Positions 10,315 through 23,174 of a DNA stretch of 64,000 bases are shown piece after piece. Numbering within the stretch: the stretch's first letter is position 1; each line of letters begins with the position of its first letter. The translations under genes and the position numbers were made by a program. The stretch is from NCBI RefSeq assembly GCF_040869045.1, contig NC_090319.1, forward strand, positions 372,821,601 to 372,885,600, read 5' to 3'. The notes beneath the pieces are model-generated. The model ran no database searches and was not told the DNA's origin. It saw only the letters and a list, made by a program, of their open reading frames with translations. The DNA is from Eurosta solidaginis. Its lineage: Eukaryota; Arthropoda; Insecta; Diptera; Tephritidae.

Positions 10315-12089
10315 CAAGTAAGCAAGGCTAAGTTCGGGTGTAATGGAACATTGCATACTCAGCTGAGAGCTTTGGAGACAAAATAAGGGAAAATCGCCAT
10401 GTAGGAAAATTAAGCTAGGGTATCCTTGGAATGTGTTTGTATGACATGGGTATCAAATGGAAGGTATTAAAGAGTATTTAAAAGGGAGTGGGCCATAGTT
10501 TTATAGGTGGACGGCATTTCGAGATATCGCCATAAAGGCGGACCAGGGGTGACTCAAGAATGCGTTTGTACGATATGGGTATCAAATGAAAGGTGTTAAT
10601 GAGTATTTTAAAAGGGAGTGCGCCTTAGTTCTATAGGTGGAAACCATTTCGGGATATAGACATAAAGGTGGACCAGGGGTGACTCTAGAATGTGTTTGTA
10701 CGATATGGGTATCAAATGAAAGGTATTAATGAGGGTTTAAAAGGGAGTAGCCCTTAGTTGTATATTTGAAGGCGTTTTCGAGATATCGACCAAAATGTGG
10801 ACCAGGGTGACCCAAAACATCATCTGTCGGGTACGGCTAATTTATTTATATATCGACCTGCCAAGATCCCAAGGGCTTTTGATTTCGTTTTCTTCTACTT
10901 AAGATGGTAGGTGTCGCACCCATTTTACAAAGTTTTTTCTAAAGTTATATTTTGCGTTAATAAACCAATCCAAATTACCATGTTTCATCACTATATGATA
11001 TTTTTTTCATTTTTCGTAATTTTCGATATCGAAAAAGTAGGCGTGGGCATAGTCGGATTTCGGCCATTTTTTATACCAAGATAAAGTCAGTTCAGATAAG
11101 TAGTTACGTGAACTAAGTTTAGTAAAGATATATCAATTTTTCACAAGTTATCGTGTTAACGGCCGAACGGAAGGACAGACGCTCGACTGTGTATAAAAAT
11201 TGGGCGTGGCTTCAACCGATTTCGCGTATTTTTCACAGAAAACAGTTATATTCATAGAATCTAGGCCCCTACCAAATTTCACAAGGATTGGTAAATTTTT
11301 GTTCGACTTATGGCATTAAAAGTATTCTAGACAAATTAAATGAAAAAGGGCGGAGCCACGCCCATTTTGAAATTTTCTTTTAATTTTGTATTTTGTTGCA
11401 CCGTGTCATTACTGGAGTTGAATGTTGACATAATTTACATATATACTGTAAAGATATAAAATTTTTTGTTAAAATTTTACTTTAAAAAATTTTTTTTTAA
11501 AAAGTGGGCGTGTTTGTAATCCGATTTTGCTAATTTTTATTTGACTCACATATAGTAATAGGAGTAACGTCCCTACCAAATTTCATTATGATATCTTCAA
11601 CGACTGCCAAATTACAGCTTGCAAAACTTTTAAATTACCTTCTTTTAAAAGTGGGCGGTGCCACGCCCATTGTCCAAAATTTCACCAATTTTCTATTTTG
11701 TAATAAGGTGAACCCACCTACTAAGTTTCATCGCTTTATCCGTCTTTGGTAATGAATTATCGCACTTTTTCTGTTTTTCGAAATTTTCGATATCGAAAAA
11801 GTGGGCGTGGTTGTAGTCCGATTTCGTTCATTTTAAACAGCGATCTGAGATGAGTGCCCAAGAACCTACATACCAAATTTCATCAAGATACCTCAAAAGT
11901 TACTCAAGTTATCGTGTTAACGGACACACGGACGGACGGACGGACATGGCTCAATCAAATTTTCTTTCGATACTGATGATTTTGATATATGGAAATCTAT
12001 ATCTATCTCGATTCCTTTATACCTGTACAACCAACCGTTATCCAATCAAAGTTAATATACTCTGTGAGCTCTGCTCAACTGAGTATAAA
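10315..12089 (+). mobile_element. Helitron/Helentron-like element, copy B
   Basis: Starts 'caagtaagcaaggctaag' and ends 'ctctgctcaactgagtata' plus As. It has about three 127-bp units (10430-10800), then the body with 'ggcggagccacgcccatt' and 'ggcggtgccacgcccatt' segments, a GGAC run at about 11928-11944 and the 3' stem-loop. It abuts copy C head-to-tail with only a few As between. Reading frames inside are short and shared among copies because the DNA is conserved, not because it codes. Confidence 0.65.
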
Positions 12090-13996
12090 CAAGTAAGGAA
12101 GGTTAAGTTCGGGTGTAACCGAACATTACATACTCAGTTGAGAGCTATGGTGACAACATAAGGGAAAATAACCATGTAGGAAAATGAACCGAGGGAAACC
12201 CTGGAATGAGTTTGTATGACATGTGTATCAAATGAAAGGCATTAAAGAGTATTTTATGAGGGAGTGGGCCATAGTTCTATAGGTGGACGCCATTTAGGGA
12301 TATAGCCATAAAGGTGGATCAGGTTGACTCTAGAATGCGTTTGTACGATATGGGTATCAAATGAAAGGTGTTAATGAGTATTTTAAAAGGGAGTGGGTCT
12401 TAGTTCTATAGGTGGACGCCGTTTCGAAATATCGCCATAAAGGTGGACCAGGGTGACTCTAGAATGTGTTTGTACGATATGGGTATCAAATTAAAGGTAT
12501 TAATGAGAGTTTTAAAAGGGAGTGGTGGTAGTTGTATATGTGAAGGCGTTTTCCAGATCGCGACCAAAATGTGGACCAGGGTGACACAGAACATCATCTG
12601 TTGGATACCGCTAATTTATTTATATATGTAATACCTGCCAAGATTTTAAGGGTTTTTTATTTCGCCCTGCGGAACTTTTTCATTTTCTTCTACTTAATAT
12701 GGTAGGTGTCACAACCATTTTATAATGTTTTTTCTAGAGTTATATTTCGTGTCAATAAACCAATCCAATTTTTTTTTTAAATTATCTTCTTTTAAAAGTG
12801 GGCGGTGCCACGCCCATTGTCCAAAATTTTACTAATTTTCTATTCTGCGTCATAAATTCAACTCATCTACCAAGTTTTGTCGCTTTATCTGTCTTTGGTA
12901 ATGAATTATCGCACTTTTTCGGTTTTACGAAATTTTCGATATCGAAAAAGTGGGCGTGGTTATAGTCCGATATAGTTCATTTTAAATAGTGATCTGAGAT
13001 GAGTGCTCAGGAACCTACATACCAAATTTCATCAAGTTATCTCAAAATTTACTCAAGTTATCGTGTTAACGGCCATGCGGAAGGACAGACGGACGACTGT
13101 GTATAAAAACTGGGCGTGGCATCAACCGATTTCGCCCGTTTTCACAGAAAACAGTTAGTATCATAAAATCTATGCCCCTACCAAATTTCAAAAGGATTGG
13201 TTAATTTTTGTTCGACTTATGGCGTTAAAAGTATCCTAGACAAATTAAATGAAAAAGGGCGGAGCCACGCCCATTTTGAAATTTTCTTTTATTTTTGTAT
13301 TTTGTTGCACCATTTAATTACTGGAGTTGAATGTTGACATAATTTACTTATATACTGTAAAGATATTAAATTTTTTGTTAAAATTTTACTTTAAAAAAAA
13401 TTTTTTTTAAAAGTGGGCGTGGTCCTTCTCCGATTTTGCTAATTTTTATTAGGCATACATATAGTAACAGGAGTAACATCCCTGCCAAATTTCATCATGA
13501 TATCTTCAACGACTGACAAATTACAGCTTGCAAAATTTATAAATTACCTTCTTTTAAAAGTGGGCGGTGCCACGCCCATTGTCCAAAATTTTACTAATTT
13601 TTTATTCTGCGTCATAAATTCAACTCATCTACCAAGTTTCGTCGCTTTATCTGTCTTTGGTAATGAATTATCGCACTTTTTCGGTTTTACGAAATTTTCG
13701 ATATCGAAAAAGTGGGCGTGGTTATAGTCCGATATCGTTCATTTTAAATAGCGATCTGAGATGAGTGCTCAGGAACCTACGTACCAAATTTCATCAAGTT
13801 ACCTCAAAAGTTACTCAAGTTATCGTGTTAACGGACGGACGGACGGACGGACATGGCTCAATCAAATTTTTTTTCGATCCTGATTATTTTGATATATGGA
13901 AGTCTATATCTATCTCGATTCCTTTATATATGTACAACCAACCGTTATCCAATCAAACTTAATATACTCTGTGAGCTCTGCTCAATTGAGTATAAA
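12090..13996 (+). mobile_element. Helitron/Helentron-like element, copy C, internally rearranged
   Basis: Starts 'caagtaaggaaggttaag'. After about three 127-bp units and a T run near 12768-12777, it jumps to the 3' part of the body (12778-13060), then returns to the earlier part ('cggccatgcggaaggacag') and repeats the 3' part at 13545-13960. The segment 'aaaagtgggcggtgccacgc' therefore occurs twice. It ends 'ctctgctcaattgagtata' and abuts copy D. Confidence 0.65.
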
Positions 13997-13998
13997 AA

Positions 13999-16900
13999 CA
14001 AGTAAGGAAGGCTAAGTTCGGGTGTAACCGAACATTACATACTCAGTTGAGAGCTATGGAGACAAGATAAGGAAAATCGCCATGTAGGAAAATGAACCTA
14101 GGGTAACCCTGGAATGTGGTTGTATGACATGTGTATAAAATGGAAGGTATTAAAGAGTATTTTAAGAGAGAGTAGGCCATAGTTCTATGGATGGACGCCA
14201 TTTAGGGATATCGCCATAAAGGTGGACCAGGGCTGACTCTAGAATGTGTTTGTACGATATGGGTATCAAATGAAAGGTGATAATGAGTACTTTAAAAGGG
14301 AATGGGCTTTAGTTCTATAGGTGAACGCCTTTTCGAGAAATCGCCATAAAGGTGGACCAGGGGTGACTCTAGAATATGTTTGTTCGATATGGGTATCAAA
14401 TGAAAGCTGTTAATGAATATTTTGAAAAGCAGTGATCCTTAGTTCCATAGGTGGACGCCGTTTCGAGATATCGCCATAAAGGTGGAACAGGGGTGTCTCT
14501 AGTTGTACGATATGGGAATCAAATGAAAGGTGTTACTGAGAATTTTAAGAGGGAGTGGGCATTAGGTCTATAGGTGCACGCCTTTTCGAAATGTCGCCAT
14601 TAGGGTGGGCCAGGGGTGACTCTAGAATGTGTTTGTATGATATGGGTATCAAATGAAAGATGGTAATGAGTATTTTAAAAGGGAGTAATCCTTAGTTCTA
14701 TAGGTGGACGCCTTTTTGAGATATCGCCATAAAGGTGGACCAATGGTGACTCTAGAATGTTTGTACGATATGGGTATCAAACGAAAGGTGCTACTGAGCA
14801 TTTTAAGAGGAAGTGGGCATGAGGTCTATAGGTGGACGCCTTTTCGAGGTATCGTCATTAGGGTGGGCCAGGGGTGACTCTAGAATGTGTTTGTACGATA
14901 TGGGTATCAAACGAAAGGTGTTACTGATCATTTTAAGATGGAGTCGGCATTAGGTCTATAGGTGGACGCCTTTTCGAGATATCGCCATTAGGGTGAGCCA
15001 GGGGTGACTCTAGATTGTTTGTACGATATGGGTATCAAACGAAAGGAGTTACTGAGCATTTTAAGAGGGAGTGGGCATTAGGTCTATAGGTGGACGCCTT
15101 TTCGAGATATCGCCATTAGGGTGGGAAAGGGGTGACTCTAGAATGTTTTTGTACGATATGGGTATCAAATGAAAGGTGGTAATGAGTATTTTAAAAGGGA
15201 GTAATCCTTAGTTCTATAGGTGGACGCCTTTTCGAGATATCGCCATAAACGTGGACCAAGGGTGACTCTAGAATGTTTGTACGATATGGATATCAAACGA
15301 AAGGTGTTACTGAGCCTTTTAAGAGGGAGTGGGCATTAGGTCTATAGGTGGACGCCTTTTCGAGATAACGCCATTAGGGTGGGCCAGGGGTGACTCTAGA
15401 ATGTTTGTACGATATGGGTATCAAACGAAAGGTGTTACTGAGCATTTTAAGAGGGAGTGGGCATTAGGTCTATAGGTGGACGCCTTTTCGAGATATCGCC
15501 ATTAGGGTGGGCCAGGGTGACTCTAGAATGTGTTTGTACGATATGGGTATCAAATGAAAGGTGGTAATGAGTATTTTAAAAGAGAGTAATCCTTAGTTCT
15601 ATAGGTGGACGCCTTTTCGAGATATCGCCATAAAGGTGGACCAAGGGTGACTCTACAATGTTTGTACGATATGGGTATCAAACGAAAGGTGCTACTGAGC
15701 ATTTTAAGAGGGAGTGGGCATTAGGTCTATATGTGGACGCCTTTTCGAGATATCGCCATTAGGGTGGGCCAGGGGTGACTCTAGAATGTTTGTACGATAT
15801 GGGTATCAAACGAAAGGTGTTACTGAGCATTTTAAGAGGGAGGGGGCATTAGGTCTATAGGTGGACGCCTTTTCGAGATATCGCCATTAGGGTGGGCCAG
15901 GGGTTACTCTAGAATGTTTGTACGATATGGGTATCAAACGAAAGGTGTTACTGAGCATTTTAAGAGGGAGTGGACATTAGGTATATAGGTGGTCGCCTTT
16001 TCGTGATATCGCCATTAGGGTGGGCCAGGGGTGACTCTAGAATGTTTGTACGATATGGGTATCAAACGAAAGGTATTACTGAGCATTTTAAGAGGGAGTG
16101 GGCATTAGGTCTATAGGTGGACGCCTTTTCGAGATATCGCCATTAGGGTGGGCCAGGGTGATTCTAGAATGTGTTTGTACGATATGGATATCAAATTAAA
16201 AGTATTAATGAGGGTTTTAAAAGCGAGTGGCCCTTAGATGTATATGTGAAGGCATTCTCGCGATATCGACCAAAATGTGGACCAGGTGATCCAGAAAATC
16301 ATCTGTCGGGTACTGCTAATTTATTTATATATGCAATACCTCTAACAGTATTCCTGCCAAGATTCCAAGGGCTGTTGATTTCGCCTTGTAGAACTTTTTC
16401 ATTTTCTTCTACTTAATATGGTAGGTGTCACACCCATTTTACAAAGTTTTTTCCAAAGTTATATTTTGCGTCAATAAACCAATCCAGTTACCATGTTTCG
16501 TCCCTTTTTTCGTAGTTGGTATAGAATTATGGCATTTTTTTCATTTTTCGTAATTTTCGATATCGATAAAGTGGGCGTGGTTATGGTCGGATTTCGGCCA
16601 TTTTTTATACCAAGATAAAGTGAGTTCAGATAAGTACGTGGGCTAAGTTTAGTAAAGATATATCGGTTTTTGCTCAAGTTATTGTGTTAACGGCCGAGCG
16701 GAAGGACAGACGGTGGACTGTGTATAAAAACTGGGCGTGGCTTCCACCGATTTCGCCCATTTTCACAGAGAACGGTTACCGTCACAGAATCTATGCTCCT
16801 ACCAAATTTGAGAAGGATTGGTAAATTTTTGTTCGACTTATGGCATTAAAAGTTTTCTAGACAAACTAAATGAAAATGGGCGGAGCCACGCCCATTTTGA

Positions 16901-17617
16901 AATTTTCTTTTATTTTTGAATTTTGTTGCATCATATCATTACTGGAGTTGAATTTTGACTTAATTTACTTATATACAGTAAAGATATTAACTTTTTTGTT
17001 AAAATTTGAATTTAAAAAAAAATTTTTTTTAAAAGTGGGCGTGTTCTTCATCCAATTTTGCTAATTTTTATTTAGCACATATATAGTAATAGTAGTAACG
17101 TTTCTGCCAAATTTCATCATGATATCTTCAACGACTGCCAAATTACAGCTTGCAAAACTTTTAAATTACCTTCTTGTAAAAGTGGGCGGTGCCACGCCCA
17201 TTGTCCAAAATCTTACTAGTTTTCTATTCTGCGTCATAACTTCAACCCATCTACCAAGTTTCATCGCTTTAACCGCCTTTGGCAATGAATTATCGCATTT
17301 TTTCGGTTTTTCGAAATTTTCGATATCGAAAAAGTGGGCGTGGTTATAGTCCGATATCGTTCATTTTAAATAGCGATCTGAGATGAGTGCTCAGGAACCT
17401 ACATACCAAATTTCATCAAGATACCTCAAAATTTACTCAAGTTATCGTGTTAACGGACGGACGGACGGACGGACATGGCTCAATCAAATTTTTTTTCGAT
17501 CCTGATTATTTTGATATATGGAAGTCTATATCTATCTCGATTCCTTTATATATGTACAACCAACCGTTATCCAATCAAAGTTAATATACTCTGTGAGCTC
17601 TGCTCAACTGAGTATAA
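13999..17617 (+). mobile_element. Helitron/Helentron-like element, copy D, with expanded tandem array
   Basis: The longest copy. About 16 units of roughly 127 bp lie between 14100 and 16170; the family body follows to the 3' stem-loop 'ctgtgagctctgctcaact' then 'gagtata'. Units fall into sub-types ('aaggtggtaatgagtatttt' versus 'aaggtgttactgagcatttt') arranged in recurring 3-unit and 4-unit blocks, a higher-order repeat. Confidence 0.7.
14100..16170 (+). repeat. 127-bp tandem array within copy D
   Basis: Unit landmarks are 'tgtttgtacgatatgggtat', 'caaatgaaaggtg', 'ggtctataggtggacgcc', 'ttttcgagatatcgccat' and 'gtgactctagaatg'. Most units differ by a few bases. The unit with 'ggtaatgag' recurs near 14660, 15175 and 15558, giving periods of about four and three units. 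Confidence 0.9.
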
Positions 17618-18347
17618 AAAAGATTTAAATCCATAAAAATACTAAAAAGCCCACATCTAATCTTTGCACGTAAATTCATTCACAGTTTTCACTTTCTTCA
17701 CAGTCATGCAATCGGTTCAATGGAACTAAAGTTATTTGGTTTATAGTTTCAATAAGCGTTGAATAGAAGTAAAACATATTTGTTGTTAGTGTTAAGTAGT
17801 TTTAAAAGCATTTGACATGAACATTTAAGTCATACAAATATTTCGTTCAACGCACCCGCAGCTGAGTTGTGATGCCGAAAATGCCGCAACATCGAGATAT
17901 TTTTTTTAAAGCGTCAGTTGTGGTTTAGGCGTTGTGTACACGTTTTGTTTATAAATGTACCTAAATATTGTTTTTGTGTTGTTGTTTTAGCCATTCATGT
18001 ATGTATGTATGTACATATGTATGTTCAAAAGAAACTCGCACAAGTTTAATTAATATCACTTATCCGCTTTTGTTTGCGTTATTCTTGAAGTTTGTGTTGT
18101 TGCAATATTTTCAAATTTACATGACAACTTATTTGTCTCCAATTTGTTTATTTAACATTTTTCTCATTTTATTTTGTACGCAGTTTTCTTTATTTTGTAT
18201 GCCGCTTTTGTTGCTCCACGTACCAAATTGGTTGATTTTTTTGGTTTTATGATCATTTTCTCTTTCACGCTACGCAAACAATTAACCTTACTTTACGATT
18301 AACCTTTTCCTAAGGCATTGATTAAAAATTTTGGTTTTAGTTTGGCA
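17618..18347. other. No gene recognised
   Basis: A+T-rich with a (GTAT)n run near 17999-18024. The 94-codon frame at 17968-18252 is low complexity, rich in F, L and C, with no domain and no homologous frame elsewhere in the window. Confidence 0.3.
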
Positions 18348-18402
18348 CTGCCATGAAAAGCTTCTAAGTGAAAACTCATCTGCTTTGCAGCTGCGCTTGT
18401 AG
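18348..18402 (+). mobile_element. SINE middle fragment
   Basis: 'ctgccatgaaaagcttcta' and 'gtgaaaactcatctgctttg' match the central part of the SINE at 25990-26345. The next 45 bp ('ttgtagcttatcgggaagtt') match sequence after the tail of that SINE (about 26387), so the two loci share a longer composite repeat. Confidence 0.5.
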
Positions 18403-18594
18403 CTTATCGGGAAGTTACTTCAATTTCAATTAGAAAATTTAAAAATCTAAAAACAGTTGCATGCCTACAAAAAAACATTGGTGTCAAAAACGTGGTGTTG
18501 TGGTGCTGTTCTATATAAAAACCAATATAGTTTGAATTTCATCCCCAAGAAGTGCTGAAAAAAAACTGAAAAACTCAGAAAGATCGGTGTGAAG

Positions 18595-18626
18595 GGTGGC
18601 TCACGCTACCACCACACCACATCGGC
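18595..18626 (-). mobile_element. SINE head fragment
   Basis: The complement of 'ctcacgctaccaccacacca' is the A-box end of the tRNA-derived SINE; the body is absent. Confidence 0.4.
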
Positions 18627-21330
18627 TTGCTTTTCATATCTGCATTACTGAATACAACGAGCAACAGCATTAACTTCAAAACTTGTTTAGATCTTACTCC
18701 GAAAAATTTTCACATTACACAACTTTGGTGCTGAAAATCTAAAAATAAAAAATTTCATTCGTGAAGAATGCTGTAAGTCATATTTTCGAAAAATTGTGTT
18801 ATACAGACAAGGTATTATGCTATGATGAAGCAATTGCAATCCGTCGGTTCGTAACCAGGCCACCGCCCACTAGACTTTTCTTTTTCTATAACTACAGGGG
18901 TAGACTTCTCATAAAACATCTATCCAAAATGTATGATATCTGATCCCAGCGAAAAGAAGTTTGATCTGTCTTATACGTAACAAAGATAATCCTATCTATT
19001 GCGAAATCAGCCTGTTTAATACCGCATACAAGTCCCCCCATCTTTCTGCAAGGTTGTGTTGTCAAGTATTCTGATCACAGCGATGCTCATATATCATTTG
19101 AAGTATTCTATAAGCAGTCCTCTTTATTTTCAGGTCGAGGTGAACGGTACAGATAACATGACACCAGAAGTTCAAGATTTGCCTGTGGGACGATCACTGG
19201 GGTGATAATATCATGCTTTTATTATGCTATAAAAGTGATATGCAATGCCACAACATTCGATCTCTTTATCAAGGTTAAGGGATAAAGGAATGATCATCTT
19301 TTCTACAACAAAGTACTAGAAAGATCGGAAGCTCATTCGGAGATTCGCAAACTCAGTTTTCACAGACGGAGCTAAAATGGCATGTGAAGCAGAAGTGGAA
19401 ATCTTCGCAATACCTTCGATCATGTCTATCACTATGCGAACTGCGGACTCAGGAAGTGTGTTTTAATCAGGTAACTGGAGAACCATCTTCTTTCATAGCC
19501 AAGGCGCTCTTGTTACTCAACTGGGTGGGCCATGAGTTTGTCGAGTTGAAATAAGATTTCGTACAAGCAACGATGTGGACGTTGAGTGAGCACGACGTTA
19601 ATTGACTCTTGATGTTGTGGAATCGAAGGAGGTCACAGCACTGGTTCAGGAAGGCTAGCAATAGGTAAATGCATTTGCAACAATACCTCATGCCGTACCT
19701 GCAGTTTTTCATTTTCGGGTGAGTGGTGAAGCCTGTACTATGCGTCTGCCCAGTACAGGAATTATTATTTTATTTTTTGGAGAACCCAGAACTCAGTAAT
19801 ATTAGACCTTCGGAGCTTTTCAAATATATAAAGTCGATGCTTTTTGAAGTCAGAGGGGACTCGCCACACCAACCAGCAAAGCTTTCTTTTCAATATTTGC
19901 ACACAGCTGGAAACATCTACTGCTATTGAGGGAAGACATACCCCGGGGCTCCCGATGTGCCGTTGTCAATTTAGCGAAATATTCGCAAAGTTTCTGACCA
20001 TGGCTACGATGCCCGAAGGCAGGAGGGCTGCATGCAGTTACGGGCTAAGCAATTCTTGTTCAGAGGCAAAACCTGTATGGAATGCTTCAAAGTTTGATTG
20101 TTACTGCAGAAGAACAATGACCTGCTGTGATTTCTATACTTCACAATAAAGTATTTAACCTTGAGGATGGCGAATACAACAACATTGTTATTTGAAACAT
20201 TTCCTTTTCCATTCTAATTAAAATAAAAAAAAATTTATTAAGAAAATATGATCATAATAACAAATCAAACCCATAACTATGAACAATTGTTTTGGTTTTA
20301 TTACAAGCTATAAATATATATTCAAAAGCCAATAACTTTTCCACTAGATGTATGTATGTATGTCAATAATCTTTGTATATGGCGCACTTTCCATTGAAAT
20401 GTAAAAATAAAAAAATAAAAACGTATTCCATTTAATCTTAACGTGCAAAGAAATTTAATCGCTAATTTAGTGTGGAAAGCTAACCCCGAATACCACAAAG
20501 TTCTTTCTTATATAACTAAACAGCATTTTGTGTATCAGAGCGCATTATGATTTATATCTGTTACAAAAGCCACAAAATGGGCAATGAACGCAACACCGTT
20601 CCACTGTTATTATAGGCACGATATGAAATTTGAATATGAGAACTCTTACTACGATGGCGCACAGTGGGGTAGTTGTCTGAAAATTCCTTCACAAAACCAC
20701 TTGTACGAAGTGAAATTGTAACCTCTCACTAAATACAAAATTAGTTATCAAAAAAATATGTGCAAGAATGCAGAAATGCCAAAAAAAGCAGATATCTTAA
20801 CAAAGGGTCCGTTAGGGCAAGGAATTCAACTTTGGTTTTATTACTAAAACTGGTGATTATAGTTTAAAAATTCATTGCGAAACATTTTTTGAAGAAGGCA
20901 AAGACAATTACTACACAAGTTTGTTAGTAAATCGTAACATTTATTAAGCGATTTTCGGCATTATTTATGGGTCTTCTTCAGGATTTGCGGAAGACTATTT
21001 CAGAAAGATATCTGGACCCTTTAGGTATAATTTTGTGATCTTTGAAGACTACTGTTGTCGGATTATTTAGTTTAGGATTCTTTTTGTATTAACTTTTGAA
21101 CCATTGTATAATGAATGCGGATCTTTTTCGCAGCCAGCAGGTGAAGAAGCTAACTAAGAACTTACTGCAAATTTTTTACATATAAACTAATGTACGCTGT
21201 AACAAGTTTATTTTCTTTGAGAAAAGCTAATTACTTTTGTATGGCAATAGTCGAAAAAAAGTCAAGGGTTTTCTAATTTAAGCCGATAAATTAGATACCT
21301 TCTTACTTGTTAAATAAATAAAATAAATGA
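18627..21330. other. No supported gene; possible old RNase H remnant near 19350
   Basis: A plus-strand stretch at about 19350-19450 reads 'FTDGAKMACEAEVEIFA', similar to the first strand of a non-LTR retrotransposon RNase H domain (TDGSK-type motif), but the reading breaks at once. The remainder, including the 101-codon frame at 19844-20149, has no recognisable domain. A short GTAT run lies at 20348-20361. Confidence 0.3.
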
Positions 21331-21334
21331 AAGG

Positions 21335-21440
21335 CGAGATAACCTCCCAACAGATTTAAGGCCGAACTTCTCTTTCAGTTTGCGCCACGCTCCTTTTAAT
21401 TTTGCCTACAAACTGGCGGCAGTGGTTAAAGGCATCTGCC
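21335..21440 (-). mobile_element. SINE 3' fragment
   Basis: The complement of 'gcgagataacctcccaacag' to 'ggcatctgcctt' matches the 3' third of the tRNA-derived SINE. The head is missing. Confidence 0.5.
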
Positions 21441-21479
21441 TTTATACTAGAATAAAGTATGAATGTTGGAAATTTCGAG

Positions 21480-21880
21480 TTCAATACTCAGCTTCCAGGA
21501 AGCTAGCTGATGAAGAAGTGAAATTCAGAAACATATCCTAGTAACCATCGCTGTTTGTAAACTTTGTAATTTTTCCCTTATATCAATAAAAAAAAACACA
21601 ATTATATAAAGCAATATGAGCATGTCTCGCTAATTAAATACAGGTAATAATATTGATATAATAGTGAACAGCGGAAGTACTGCTTATAATAGCACTGCTA
21701 TAAACCCAATGTTACTAAGAACTTGGAGCGCGCCTATAATTATTCCACACAATTAGCATTAAAAAGCATAAAGAATTAGTATGTACATAAATGGTGGATA
21801 CAGGACTAGAAAAAAAAGACAACACTTAGAGAGCAATTGCAAAGCGAGCAGCGGGGCATTCGTATGGCTAAATGAAAAAC
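21480..21880 (+). repeat. Uninterrupted copy of the repeat that flanks copy A
   Basis: Contains 'gaagctagctgatgaagaag' and 'ttggagcgcgcctataatta', and later 'gcaaagcgagcagcgg', all shared with 4480-4606 plus 6298-6480, but without the 1.69-kb element. It is a paralogous empty site and defines the element ends to within a few A residues. Confidence 0.6.
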
Positions 21881-22804
21881 CTAGTAATAACGAATTTGAA
21901 AATGAAACTAAATGCATCTAATTTGACTTTATGCTATTATTTTTGTTTATATAAAAAAAATCCCATTTTGCTCTTATTTGACAAAATGTTTTTGCACTTA
22001 CACAAGATGCAATGAGAAAATAAAATTTGGTAAATTTCACTTCAGGCTGTGGTTGATGAATACGGCTTGGTTTATAGCTTGGCTTGGCTTAAGTTGCATA
22101 CCGGTTTCTTTTGGGATGCATATTGAATTTACATACACATTTCTAAAAAACAGTTCATGAACTGACAGCTACTATAACGAATATTTGTGGTATTGTTAAA
22201 ATAAATATCAATTACTTGTGTATGTATGAAGCTTTGACAAGCTTTTGTAGGAAAGTGCGAAATTAAGACGCGTTTGAGGAGATGAAAATGTAAAATTGGT
22301 TTCACCGTGGCATTGTAGGTATATAAATGGTTTGCCCTATTAACAAACGGAGCAGCCAACATTTTGTTTAATCGGGTTATTGGTTAAATTTAACCACTCA
22401 CTTAATTTACTCACTTTCGCTGATTTTGTTTTTTTTTTGGTTTTGTTTTTTTGGTCAAGTGGTATTGTGGGTATATTTGGCGAACTTCAGTAAAAGAATA
22501 TTTAAGCCAAATAAATTGATAGTACCAATGTACTTTTTATTCAAGACGATGGACTAAACATTTTTCGCAAAATCTGCACGCGGCACCGTTATTTATTTCA
22601 CTTTGCTATAACGTGGACTTTGATTTACACACTTTTTATCGTAACAGCTGTGGGTTACCTGTTTATTCAAGGTCAGGTTTAAGAAACACGTTCTTTATGA
22701 ATCTTTTTTCGTTTGACATGAAGCAAACTTAATACTGTGGACATATGTAGGTCTATATGAGGTCTTTATGGGACGGCCAGTTTAACCTAACATAATTTAG
22801 AATC
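21881..22804. other. No gene recognised
   Basis: A+T-rich, short frames only, including a T/G-rich run at 22428-22452. Confidence 0.3.
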
Positions 22805-23174
22805 ACCAAGAATAAAAATAAAAAAAATAAAAATAAAAAAATATGAGGCGCGATAACCTCCAAAAGAGATTTCTCTTCCAATTTGCGTCGTGCTTCTTTA
22901 TAATTTTTCTTACAAATTGTCGGGACGGGACCTACATGTTTTATGCCAACTCCGAACGGCATCTGCAAGGCAGATGCATTTTTTTGAGAAGCTTTTCATG
23001 GCAAAAATACGCTCGGAGTGTTTATCAAATCACTGCTAAGGGGCGACCTCCCTTTGAAACACTTTTTTCTAATTGCAAAAACTTGTTTCGAAAATTTCGA
23101 TGCTGCTTTGACCGGGAATTGAAACCATGATCTACGGTGTGATAGGCGGACCACGCTACCATCACGCCACATAG
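22805..23174 (-). mobile_element. tRNA-derived SINE, near full length
   Basis: Minus-strand copy. The head is the complement of 'accacgctaccatcacgcc', a B-box-like complement 'gggaattgaaacc' follows, then the body with 'ggcatctgcaaggcagatgc' and the 3' end 'gaggcgcgataacctcc', then an A/T-rich tail on the 22805-22842 side. All segments of the plus-strand copies at 26.0 and 63.7 kb are present. The frames running through it are non-functional. Confidence 0.8.

Noticed and set aside
17968..18252. 94-codon frame resembling a membrane protein
   Set aside because: F/L/C-rich because of T-rich DNA, includes a GTAT microsatellite, and has no other support.
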